Shown here in pieces: positions 17,001 through 23,254 of a stretch of 32,585 bases of DNA. The DNA is from Aequorivita vladivostokensis (GTDB taxonomy: Bacteria; Bacteroidota; Bacteroidia; Flavobacteriales; Flavobacteriaceae). The stretch spans positions 1 through 32,585 of the forward strand of contig NZ_JSVU01000015.1 of assembly GCF_000952855.1 (NCBI RefSeq), given 5' to 3'. The first letter of the stretch is position 1. Every line of letters starts with the position of its first letter. The notes beneath the pieces are model-generated. The model was not told the DNA's origin. It did no database searches and saw only the letters and a program-made list of their open reading frames with translations. A program made the translations under genes and the position numbers.

Positions 17001-17158
17001 AAAACATTTTGGATAAAAACCTAAATGAGTATTCATATAAGAGCTTGAGAAGTAGAGTTAATAGTTTGACTAATTCTGATTGGGATGGATTGAAGCCTTC
17101 CAATTCATCATTAAGTGGTATGGAGTGGAAAAGAATTTCAGAAATATTAATTAGGTAA
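14042..17158 (+). CDS. hamB: HamB-type DEAH/Ski2-like helicase (Hachiman defence)
   Basis: The 1038-aa superfamily 2 helicase has an all-helical N-terminal region (~290 aa) followed by the motor. Q-like LPSQREAL is at residues 290-297, Walker A MPTSAGKT at 312-319, motif Ia VPSRALVNQ, the DEAH box LDEAHTI at about 418-424 and motif III LLSPF. TTTIAEGVNFPVSTV and motif VI NIAGRAGR (about 667-674) are in the second RecA domain. The ~340-residue C-terminus carries no motif I know. HamB is the sensor of the pair: it binds or unwinds damaged or phage DNA and releases HamA. The gene is intact and adjoins hamA by 1 nt. AT-rich codon use resembles the flanking island more than the GC-richer susC region. 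Confidence 0.85.
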   Translation: MSNIINTILQKESIISLLNESEKRYILGQLKLPHSSDINDGEVLRLSFFLINSIFSEGEGDFDKAIAYKLLKSININSKNGTSLFEEVFGIEGVNSKTLYYFYLANVALKADKQISIRVDLIEYNPVTEENSNWKYKLLNKAFEAYILLVRKQNGFSDIERALAVIETLKQEQQIYEERYLKQFSTANEVQEAYILLSLYHISKAVVETASYLQKGYDYKERLDAVIRQHLDIAKKLVKGEPRLQSVFQLFEFGLNTMYKNAIWTQTKFNDKIKLLCKRKAELGILELLPSQREALSENLLDVASNVTVLQMPTSAGKTLLAEFNIIVTKALRADAKIVYIVPSRALVNQIYFDLKTDLEQLDFVIEKTSSAIEIDPTEDSFLSGDDKIDVLVSTPEKLDLLIRRKHPSVDDVSMFILDEAHTIQNGERGAKLELLLAILRRERPNAKYMLLSPFIKNADTIITEWLGGGNSIAIDWKPSEKLMLGINTHITPKRTKNEIHIEVLPSPYESNQPIGKTIIKNPYELESTGSKDKILEFSIKHFSEEEKTILLLCWGKTTANNRAKFIYNKVNLYTPNDDVKLVKKFIEDEVGRQTTLSKVIEKGIVTHHSGMSDETKLLIEHLIREKQIKFVCATTTIAEGVNFPVSTVFFDDFRKGDNKLDTNDFWNIAGRAGRTLVDNYGKIILPFNSDVNIKSAKSLINKSANELTSVLAELFENADIIEQKLKEIDGLKELFRDYPDSLSPLIQYFVHLLTVGENEYFVSEIEDLFKDSLEYYLLDTPEKKEKFISICKSIYLHIQSKYQRQGGALTFADKTGFSVPSVLRIMTAASQNPNINDLNSWSKEQLFNNQNPGNLAEKIRVIAALRETKLGIESSNTPFNAELYAKIIINWVKGQKLGSISDLHPAYSRSTDEDISEKNMTEFVKKMNDIRFKTSWGLSALEGIVRGNEDIKDSHIPSLVYFGVDNENALAFRMIGAPRALSFSLQNILDKNLNEYSYKSLRSRVNSLTNSDWDGLKPSNSSLSGMEWKRISEILIR

Positions 17159-17299
17159 CACCAAACATTGTGAGAAGAAAATAAAGAGCGAAGGCATAAC
17201 ATCACCTATACGCCAGAAGAGTTTTCGCTCCGTAGCCAGCTCTGGTTTTGGTGGACAGGAAAGCACTCCGAAACCTCAACAAGAAATATGCAAAGCGTT

Positions 17300-17361
17300 G
17301 CTAAAAATGAAATAGATAGCGGTTGTATTTATTAAAAAACTTTATATTTGGTATTCTCCCT
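17300..17361. repeat. Right direct repeat flanking the Hachiman cassette
   Basis: Partner of 12875-12933. It shares CTAAAAATGAAATAGATAGC at its start and TTTATATTTGGTATTCTCCC at its end. The latter motif seeds two more copies to the right. Confidence 0.7.
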
Positions 17362-17470
17362 GGTTTTCAATGAACAATAAACAATTATCAATTAGCAATG
17401 AACAATCAGCAATTAGATAATTGGATTGTTGGATGGTTGGACTATATCTTAAAGTCTAAAGCAAAATGAT

Positions 17471-17523
17471 TTATATTTGATATTCTCCCCGGTTAAAATG
17501 TAGGCTGTTACGGTTTTCCCTAA
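17471..17523. repeat. 53-bp direct repeat, decayed copy
   Basis: This segment differs from 17899-17951 at only 5 of 53 positions. It ends in TTACGGTTTTCCCTAA, a one-mismatch version of the regulon palindrome. No -7 box follows at 21 nt, so this copy is probably not an active promoter site. Confidence 0.85.
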
Positions 17524-17806
17524 TGGGAGGGAGGTGTTTTTCCTTTTTTATGCATTCCTCTCAGTCGTGCCTCCCTCGTCGGATGCAAGGCCAAAAAAGA
17601 ATCAAAAAAGGCTAGGCTTACGAAAATCAACCGCCTTCCTCTCGCTCCGCTCGTCGGAGGCGATAAAATTTCTTTATTTCCGGCGCAAAAATAAAGCTTG
17701 GTAAATGCTAAGATTGTGAGTGGAATATTTATTGTTTTGTATTTATGACAATAATTTTTTCAAAGAAGGATTTTTGCTTGCTCCTCTAATAAATTCATTT
17801 TCTACC

Positions 17807-17824
17807 CTTCGACGGCGCTCAGGG
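17807..17824. repeat. REP-like half, inverted partner of 27832-27849
   Basis: CTTCGACGGCGCTCAGGG is identical to the reverse complement of 27832-27849. Such 'CTTCGAC-CGCTCAGG' sequences are widespread intergenic repeats in flavobacteria. Confidence 0.7.
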
Positions 17825-17935
17825 CAAGCTTCTTTTCGAAGGCCAGGGGGTGAGGGTTTGATTATTAGCTTAAAGATTACAGCCTATAGCAAAAATTATT
17901 ATATTTGGTATTCTCCCCAGTTAAAATGCAGGTTG

Positions 17936-17980
17936 TTACGGTTTTCCGTAAAAAGCTTAGTACGTATATAATTACATTTG
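17936..17980 (+). promoter_or_regulatory. Operator palindrome plus -7 box upstream of the TPR gene
   Basis: TTACGGTTTTCCGTAA (17936-17951) is a palindrome with 6-bp arms. Exactly 21 nt later comes TACATTTG (17973-17980), a perfect TAnnTTTG -7 box, 26 nt before the start codon at 18007. The palindrome centre would lie near -41, the usual place for a class II activator. It also forms the end of the 53-bp repeat copy 17899-17951. Confidence 0.8.
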
Positions 17981-18006
17981 AAAATATGAATGTTTAAAAA
18001 TCGAAG

Positions 18007-18933
18007 ATGAAAAGAAAGCTTGTCATCATATTGTTATTTATTTCAATGATTCAATTAGGATACAGTCAAGATTTTGAAATCATAAGAGAATCGAAAAAAT
18101 TGATTGATAGTAGAAATATTTATCTCAATGGTGGTATGCGTGCGGGGTTTGATGGAAAATCCCGCACCTCCATTAAGATCGATTTACCACCCAATACTGT
18201 GGAGTGGTATTATAGTTTCACCACGACCGAGGGAGAAAATGGTACGGCAAAGCTTAACTTGGCTATGCAACTATCCCGTATGTTGGTAGATCCCAGTGGT
18301 CTTTCTTAAATAGCAACTTCTAGAATCAAGGTGCCAGAAGGAGTAGCTGCGGCAGACATTTATCTGCTTGATCAAAAAAATATGCATTTATTTCTTCAAA
18401 AGGTAGAATTAAATAATGGCACTTTTCTTCACTATCCAGAAGGAATGGTGCAAAACACAAAACAGGCTATTGTAAAAGTGGATGATATTAAAAGTGGAAC
18501 GTGGTACTTGGGTTTAAAGAATCCAAGCGCTATGAATGGCATTCATATTAATATTGAAGTTGTTGCAATTACCGAAACCAGAAAGCCCATTGCCAAAACC
18601 GAAAAGCAGCAAAAGGCAGAATTATATGCCGGGTTGGCGAAAACGCAATTTGAAAACGAAGCATACGATAAATGTGTTGAATATTGTGATAAAGCAATAT
18701 CTGAATATGAATTGGGGTGGGTTTTGGCTACTAAAGGCCTTGCCCAACTGATGCTTGGTAAGGAAATAGAGGGTACGGAAACTTATATTATTGCAATCAC
18801 GCTTGTTAAAAAACAACCGAATCCAAACCGTATTTTTAGGGAAATGATTCACGATATAGATAAGACCATTAAAACAAATCCTGATCTAAAAGGGGCAGTT
18901 GAAATTAAAAAATTGATTACCGCCCAACTATAA
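18007..18933 (+). pseudogene. Secreted TPR-type protein gene with one in-frame TAA
   Basis: The frame from ATG 18007 has a signal peptide (MKRKLVIILLFISMIQLGYSQ). It stops at TAA 18307-18309 after 100 residues, then resumes without a frameshift (IATSRIKVPEGVAAADIYLL) to TAA at 18931-18933. Together it encodes about 308 residues: a beta-rich N-terminal part (LPPNTVEWYYSFTT, SGTWYLGLKNPSAMNG) and a C-terminal TPR-like pair (AELYAGLAKTQFENEAYDK..., GLAQLMLGKE). The C-terminal part could be restarted from GTG 18331 but would lack a signal peptide. Its promoter is a perfect member of the palindrome regulon. This is a nonsense mutation, a sequencing error, or readthrough; the sequence alone cannot say which. 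Confidence 0.75.
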
Positions 18934-18947
18934 ATACTTTTTAAAAT

Positions 18948-18974
18948 ATAGGCCTCTTAGAAACCGAGACCTAT
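18948..18974 (+). terminator. Possible terminator after the TPR gene
   Basis: ATAGGCCTC (18948-18956) pairs with GAGACCTAT (18966-18974) with one mismatch, 15 nt after the stop. The following T-run is short, so it is a modest candidate. Confidence 0.45.
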
Positions 18975-19000
18975 TTGTTCGTACTCACCCTTTTAAACGA

Positions 19001-19141
19001 CTAATCTTTAGGCTTATGCTTATGGGGTTTTAATCCCGGGTGTTTTGGCTTTGTCTCTGGTGTAACACGTCTTCGCCTATCTGGAGTTCCGTCTTCTTTT
19101 TTGGGTTTCGGTCCGGGTTTAATTGCTTTAATTTTTTCCAT
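19001..19141 (-). CDS. Tiny basic, proline-rich protein (46 aa)
   Basis: ATG 19141 opens a 46-codon frame ending in TAG at 19003-19001. The product (MEKIKAIKPGPKPKKEDGTP...) has about one-third Lys/Arg/His and nine prolines, with no signal peptide or membrane segment. It is likely a cytoplasmic, disordered, nucleic-acid- or acid-binding peptide. I do not recognise the family. It is divergent from the 48-aa gene at 19269. Both are preceded by the same palindrome (19197-19212) at exactly 21 nt from a near-consensus -7 box, which supports it being a real gene. Confidence 0.6.
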   Translation of the reverse strand: MEKIKAIKPGPKPKKEDGTPDRRRRVTPETKPKHPGLKPHKHKPKD

Positions 19142-19167
19142 CTTGTTAAATTTTATATTACTAGGAA

Positions 19168-19241
19168 TAAAATTACCATAGATAATAATAGGATACTTAC
19201 GGAAAACCGTAAGGAAAGCTAAAATCTATAATATAACTTAG
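19168..19241. promoter_or_regulatory. Bidirectional operator palindrome with two -7 boxes
   Basis: TTACGGAAAACCGTAA lies at 19197-19212. To the right, after 21 nt, is TAACTTAG (19234-19241), one mismatch from TAnnTTTG, serving the 48-aa gene. To the left, after 21 nt, is TAATTTTA (read on the minus strand, 19175-19168), also one mismatch, serving the 46-aa gene. One symmetric site seems to serve two divergent promoters. Confidence 0.75.
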
Positions 19242-19268
19242 TGGTATTAATAATTTAAATTTAATATT

Positions 19269-19415
19269 ATGGCAGTAAAACACACGCCCACGGGCGAAGT
19301 TCACAGTGGTTCCAAAGGTGAATACACTGGATGTGGAACAAATACAAATACTCATCCGGACCATTGGGTAAACACATCACAGAGTATTACTTGCGATAAG
19401 AATGGTTGCAAGTAA
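19269..19415 (+). CDS. Tiny cysteine-containing protein (48 aa)
   Basis: ATG 19269 opens a 48-codon frame to TAA 19413-19415. The product (MAVKHTPTGEVHSGSKGEYT...) is polar, rich in Thr/Gly/His and has three cysteines (C22, C42, C47; the last two as CDKNGC) plus four histidines, which could bind metal. There is no signal peptide, unlike the DUF6520 peptide. I know no family. A regulated promoter 28 nt upstream and a strong terminator 17 nt downstream make a complete little transcription unit, so I consider it a genuine gene. Confidence 0.65.
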   Translation: MAVKHTPTGEVHSGSKGEYTGCGTNTNTHPDHWVNTSQSITCDKNGCK

Positions 19416-19432
19416 ATTTAAATTTGTAATCT

Positions 19433-19476
19433 TGGGAGTTTGGGATGCAATCTTAAGACCTCAAACTCCCATTTTT
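19433..19476 (+). terminator. Terminator after the 48-aa gene
   Basis: TGGGAGTTTG (19433-19442) pairs perfectly with CAAACTCCCA (19462-19471), followed by a run of five T. It is 17 nt past the stop. It may also stop the leftward operon ending at 19490. Confidence 0.8.
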
Positions 19477-19489
19477 ATTGATTTATCTT

Positions 19490-19861
19490 CTAATGTTGAT
19501 AGCACCGTCCCGACGCATTTTTTGTCATGCGCTTACACCGCTTTCCCGCCTTTGTCTTTCCGGTGCATTGGGTAGCGGTAGTTTTATGTGAAACGGTTTC
19601 TTGGGATGTGGTGTTTTGGTCGGATTCTGATAACAAACTTTGAATCTGTTCTGGATTTGAACCAGGTTTGCATACCGAGCATGCTTGGTATCCAAAATTT
19701 ATAGCTTGTTCCAAAGAGATATCTTTTTTGGAGTGTTTAAGATAGCGGCAATTTGCTGTATGGTATTTCTTGCCTGTTTTGGTGGTATAAACTGTTTGGG
19801 CGGGACTGTTTTGGGCGCAGCCTAAGAAAGCAAGGAATATGAGGAGTTGGAGAAATTTCAT
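19490..19861 (-). CDS. Lipoprotein with Ada-like zinc motif and DUF5763-like tail
   Basis: The 123-aa product has a signal sequence with lipobox FLGC (Cys15), so it is probably a lipoprotein. Residues 33-66 (YHTANCRYLKHSKKDISLEQA...GYQACSVCKP) match the short Ada-like metal-binding motif seen in many small exported proteins; C38, C61 and C64 are the likely ligands. The last 26 residues (QCTGKTKAGKRCKRMTKNAS...CYQH, with C99, C109, C120 and H123) are the 'CxGxTKxGxxCK' tail of the DUF5763 type, a second likely Zn site. It overlaps the upstream SNase gene by 4 nt and is the last gene of the operon starting at 25545. Its role is unknown; DNA or nuclease association is a guess from the neighbour. 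Confidence 0.75.
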   Translation of the reverse strand: MKFLQLLIFLAFLGCAQNSPAQTVYTTKTGKKYHTANCRYLKHSKKDISLEQAINFGYQACSVCKPGSNPEQIQSLLSESDQNTTSQETVSHKTTATQCTGKTKAGKRCKRMTKNASGRCYQH

Positions 19862-20340
19862 TGTTTGATTTTTTTCTTTTTATAATCCCGCCATTCCCAA
19901 GGTGGAATTGCGTTTGCTTCTTGCCAAAGGCCTATTTTATTTTTTCGCGCCATGTCTTCCATTTTTTGAAGTTCTATATCCTTTGAGTATTTCGTATAAT
20001 GCCAGGCTAAGCCATTGGTCAGCAGTTGATTGTTTAAATTTAAGGAATCATTATAGAATACAATGGCAATACTGCGCCTATACCTATCTTTTTTTAGCAC
20101 ATCTATGCATACTGTTTTGCTAAAAATGGCCTTGGAAGTAAAATCCTTGGCCTTCTGGGAAAATGGCTGCTTTTTTTCAGGACAGTCAATATTTGCTAAA
20201 CGTACTTTGACTATTGTTGAATCCTGGGTTAGGAGTTTAAAAGTGTCACCATCCATAATGCCTACTACTTTTCCAGTGAGGGTTTGGCAATTGGTATTTA
20301 GGGAAAGAAGGAATAAAAAAAATAAAATTATATTCTTCAA
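19858..20340 (-). CDS. Exported thermonuclease-like (SNase) protein
   Basis: The 160-aa product has a signal peptide (MKNIILFFLFLLSLNTNCQ) and a complete staphylococcal-nuclease OB fold. It contains VVGIMDGDTFKL (D30, D32), VKVRLANIDCPE (R47, D52, E55), KAKDFTSKAI and DRYRRSIAIV (R89). The C-terminal LNNQLLTNGLAWHYTKYS and ARKNKIGLWQ...PPWEWR segments are typical of the family. All residues matching the Ca-binding acids and both catalytic arginines appear present, so it should cut DNA or RNA outside the cytoplasm. It overlaps the 123-aa Cys protein gene by 4 nt and lies 3 nt after the 166-aa membrane protein gene. Confidence 0.9.
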   Translation of the reverse strand: MKNIILFFLFLLSLNTNCQTLTGKVVGIMDGDTFKLLTQDSTIVKVRLANIDCPEKKQPFSQKAKDFTSKAIFSKTVCIDVLKKDRYRRSIAIVFYNDSLNLNNQLLTNGLAWHYTKYSKDIELQKMEDMARKNKIGLWQEANAIPPWEWRDYKKKKIKQ

Positions 20341-20343
20341 ATT

Positions 20344-20844
20344 TTAAAAGATTGTATTGCTTAGGGGAATCATTTGTTGTGCAATTTGTTCCACAAAATA
20401 TCTTGTAATTATTGAAATGGAAATAATTATCACTGAAAAGAAAATAACTTTTGCCCTTTCATCATCTAAAATGCTACTATATATACCTTCTTTATCAATG
20501 AATAATTTGAATATATAGCGACTAATAAATAAAAGGATTAAATATACAACAGCCAATATTAAAAGATACTGGCCTAATAAAGGAGCAAATGACTTCCATA
20601 ATGATATATCGTTTATCGAGTTCATTTCAACAATCCCGTATGCGTTAAGAATGGATTGGGGCAAAGTGGTATATATTAGAATAAATACTACACTCAGAGT
20701 TGTTGTATAAATCGTAGCCGCGATATTCGTAATTTCAAAATCGTATTTCTTATAAACTCTGAGTATCGCAAATTTTAAGTACAAAATATAAATTAGGACA
20801 CTAAAAAGCAGAGCAATTGTAATTTCAAGGATTGAGGTTTTCAT
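20344..20844 (-). CDS. Four-helix membrane protein, unknown (166 aa)
   Basis: The product has four hydrophobic helices at about residues 7-27, 40-60, 89-110 and 132-149. A polar loop between helices 2 and 3 (ILNAYGIVEMNSINDISLWK) and a short acidic loop after helix 3 (DKEGIYSSILDDER) are the only other landmarks. No cleavable signal peptide is obvious, and no family is recognised. It lies 6 nt downstream of the transglutaminase-like gene and 3 nt upstream of the SNase gene, so it is almost certainly co-transcribed with both. It may form a membrane complex with the other multi-pass products of this operon. Confidence 0.7.
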   Translation of the reverse strand: MKTSILEITIALLFSVLIYILYLKFAILRVYKKYDFEITNIAATIYTTTLSVVFILIYTTLPQSILNAYGIVEMNSINDISLWKSFAPLLGQYLLILAVVYLILLFISRYIFKLFIDKEGIYSSILDDERAKVIFFSVIIISISIITRYFVEQIAQQMIPLSNTIF

Positions 20845-20850
20845 AGTTAG

Positions 20851-22452
20851 TTATTTAGAAGTTAATTCCATTTCCCATAAATTCATATTATTATAATCGG
20901 GCGGTACATAACCTGGCACAAAACCGGCATTTGTTGTTTCCCACAAAAAGTATCTCTTGTTGTTATAAGATTTATATACTCCTTCGTATGGTAAATTAAT
21001 TGCAAGCATGCTATGGGCCAACTGATTGCTATTAATGATTCCGACGTCATAATCAAAATGTTTTAGGATAGTATATAAACATAATGTTCTTGTGTCACAA
21101 TCACCATACAGGTTCCCTAAAAACTCAGTCGGTGCTTGCAGCCCGAATTTAGTATTACCAAGGCAACAGGGTTCAGAACACTGGCTAAGATATTCCATTA
21201 CAAAGCGTGATTGTTGTGCGCCTTGCGCACAATCTGTTTCAAGAATAAGTTTATATGGGATATCCTGAATCATACTTACAATTGCTTCGGCGAATGTTTT
21301 TTCATCCATTTTATTAGCCAATCTTAAAGAATCTAAGCTACCATATACCCTTTCCAACAACGCATCGTTAAAAATGGATAAATCTTGGTATAGTCCACTA
21401 TAGCCATTGTTCAGATAGTTTTGGTTTCTGTTGTTTCTGCTAATACGTATATCTCTTTTTGATAGCACAATATCCATTCTGTGTATGTTGTCCTGATAAT
21501 CCTTCCATACTCTCTTGTTTATTATTAAGGTATCAAAAATGGGTTCGTTTTTTTCTGAATTTAGGGTGTCATAAACCGCTTCTGGCACATCGTAATTATC
21601 CGAAAATTCATCATCTTTTGTTCTGATTATCTTTTCTTTTTGAAGATTTTCCGTTTCTTCAATTACTGGAGTGGGAGGTTGAAATGTGCCGTTGGAGGAT
21701 CCATTTCCGCATCCTTTCATAATCATGGAAAGCAATGCCCAACCAATTAATAAAAAGAAACCAACTGAAAATATACCTGTAAATATTCGCGGGAGGCAAC
21801 CTAAATTTCTTCCCACATAATTTCCGAGAGCTGGAAACCTGTTTAGTAACCAGATTAAGCCTAGTATGGCAAGTATCAATAGCGTAGGGATCCAACCAAT
21901 ACTTAGGAAAAATAGCAATAATCCAATCAATGGTATAATTGCGAACACCATGCCAATGGTTGAAAAACATCCAGAAAGACAACCTGAGTTTGAAGGACGT
22001 AGGGAGGTGGGGGGATCCTCCCTTACTTCATATTCTGAAGGGTAGTTATCCAAGAAAGGAGAAAATACAACTTCCTTTTTATCTTCAATTTCAAGGAAAT
22101 CAGTATAAAATTCAGTACTATTAATTTTACCATAAAGAGTGAACCGAATATCACCCAGAAAAGGTTGTAGGTCCTGCTGGGGCGCTCGTACAATTTGCAC
22201 ATTTGAGGCTCGCACCTCTGATAGGGCAAAGTTATACCCATCAAAATCTTGACTTTTTATTGAGGGATAGGCTTTAATATTTTTTAAACAAGACTGTTCC
22301 GCAATACGATCTGTTTCTACCGAATAAAACTCCTCCTCAGAAATTTGGACGAAATTGCGCAATTCTCCCCAATCTATTTTTAGATCGTTATATAGATATT
22401 CAGTTTGAAATAAAGCCTTAAGTCGATCTTGGGAGCCAGTATATTGCCCCAC
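20851..22452 (-). CDS. Membrane protein with C-terminal transglutaminase-like domain
   Basis: From GTG 22452 the product is 533 aa. The N-terminal ~165 residues are soluble. Two or three hydrophobic segments follow at about 175-260 (IGMVFAIIPLIGLLLFFLSIGW..., IFSVGFFLLIGWALLSMIM). The C-terminal 270 residues end in a transglutaminase/cysteine-protease-like core: Cys452 in GDCDTRTLCLY, His480 in AHSMLAIN and an acid (Glu505) in FLWETTNAG. Coding-like sequence continues ~11 codons upstream of the GTG (KNVYIKGDF) to an ATA at 22482-22480, where an ATG would be expected, so the true start is uncertain. It follows the 22499 gene and precedes a four-helix protein by 6 nt. Its substrate is unknown. 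Confidence 0.7.
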   Translation of the reverse strand: MGQYTGSQDRLKALFQTEYLYNDLKIDWGELRNFVQISEEEFYSVETDRIAEQSCLKNIKAYPSIKSQDFDGYNFALSEVRASNVQIVRAPQQDLQPFLGDIRFTLYGKINSTEFYTDFLEIEDKKEVVFSPFLDNYPSEYEVREDPPTSLRPSNSGCLSGCFSTIGMVFAIIPLIGLLLFFLSIGWIPTLLILAILGLIWLLNRFPALGNYVGRNLGCLPRIFTGIFSVGFFLLIGWALLSMIMKGCGNGSSNGTFQPPTPVIEETENLQKEKIIRTKDDEFSDNYDVPEAVYDTLNSEKNEPIFDTLIINKRVWKDYQDNIHRMDIVLSKRDIRISRNNRNQNYLNNGYSGLYQDLSIFNDALLERVYGSLDSLRLANKMDEKTFAEAIVSMIQDIPYKLILETDCAQGAQQSRFVMEYLSQCSEPCCLGNTKFGLQAPTEFLGNLYGDCDTRTLCLYTILKHFDYDVGIINSNQLAHSMLAINLPYEGVYKSYNNKRYFLWETTNAGFVPGYVPPDYNNMNLWEMELTSK

Positions 22453-22498
22453 AAAGTCACCCTTGATGTAAACGTTTTTTATACGTTTTTTCCGTATT

Positions 22499-23248
22499 TC
22501 AACTAACTTCTTCAGAATTTAAAAACTTTATAAAATCTTCAGTAGTACCAAGATTTTGGGTAACAATAAGGGGAATGGTATTGAAAGGAGGGTCTAAATA
22601 GTGTTCCTTAATTTCAATCGATAAGTTATAATCCCTTTGAAATATAATCGCATACCTCTTCTTAAATCTTTTGTAGTCTTCGAGAATTATATTCTTTTCA
22701 ACAGTTTTCTTTTCCTGAATATAGATGCTTCCAGCTTTAATACTAACTTTAATAAAAAAGGGTAGTATAAATAAGGTTAATAATGCAATGGTTACCATCC
22801 AAATCCAAGGAAATTTAGAATGAATGGTACGTAAACTGAGAAGTATTTTTCCTTCATAATCCGCTAATCTCAATTTTTCAAATACTGTAAAAATTAAAAA
22901 CGATTCAAAGCCTTTTATAATCAATAGTCCTATAAACCCCACAAAAATTAATCGACCTAACAAGGAAGCCAAGTAACTTAAACTAAATGTTTTTTCATCC
23001 TTGTTTAAGGTGGTGAGGCAAAGTTTGTATATATTCATGAATACGATGGTCACAAATGCGCCCAGCACCAGGGCGATAAAAATGTCTACAAATATGATTT
23101 CAAAAAACTGATACAGTCCTAATAGTGAGAGCATATAATTTATGCCCATCACCACACCCGAAAAAGTGAAGGCCCTTCGGGTTTTTTTACTGGCCTGATA
23201 CAAAATTTGATAATCCTCACAGGCCATTTTCCAAAGCGCTAGTTGCAT
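22499..23248 (-). CDS. Four-helix membrane protein, DUF4407-like relative
   Basis: The 249-aa protein has four predicted helices (about residues 28-48, 53-73, 97-118 and 148-168) and a basic cytoplasmic-looking C-terminus. Its start (LWKMACEDYQILYQAS, then GVVMGINYMLSLLGLYQFF) lines up by eye with the start of the adjacent DUF4407 protein (LLWKAAGSDSYILQRS, then GVVVATGFMAALAGGYAMY). This suggests a shortened paralogue without the coiled coil. It starts 6 nt after the DUF4407 stop. The paralogy is my visual alignment, not a database match. Together the two could form a hetero-oligomeric membrane assembly. Confidence 0.6.
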   Translation of the reverse strand: MQLALWKMACEDYQILYQASKKTRRAFTFSGVVMGINYMLSLLGLYQFFEIIFVDIFIALVLGAFVTIVFMNIYKLCLTTLNKDEKTFSLSYLASLLGRLIFVGFIGLLIIKGFESFLIFTVFEKLRLADYEGKILLSLRTIHSKFPWIWMVTIALLTLFILPFFIKVSIKAGSIYIQEKKTVEKNIILEDYKRFKKRYAIIFQRDYNLSIEIKEHYLDPPFNTIPLIVTQNLGTTEDFIKFLNSEEVS

Positions 23249-23254
23249 GTGCTA

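Larger units (their letters stand above)
17159..18006. other. 848-bp repeat-rich gap after hamB
   Basis: It contains the right direct repeat of the Hachiman cassette (17300-17361), a CAATGAACAATNA tandem-like tract (about 17376-17420), two copies of a 53-bp repeat (17471-17523 and 17899-17951), two GC-rich motifs ending CTCGTCGGA(TG/GG)C (about 17560-17660), and a REP-like half (17807-17824). I see no gene. An open frame at 17720-17971 runs through these repeats and is not credible. Confidence 0.6.

Noticed and set aside
17508-17523. TTACGGTTTTCCCTAA, one mismatch from the palindrome
   Set aside because: The sequence 21 nt on is TTTTTATG, not a -7 box; kept only as part of the 53-bp repeat.
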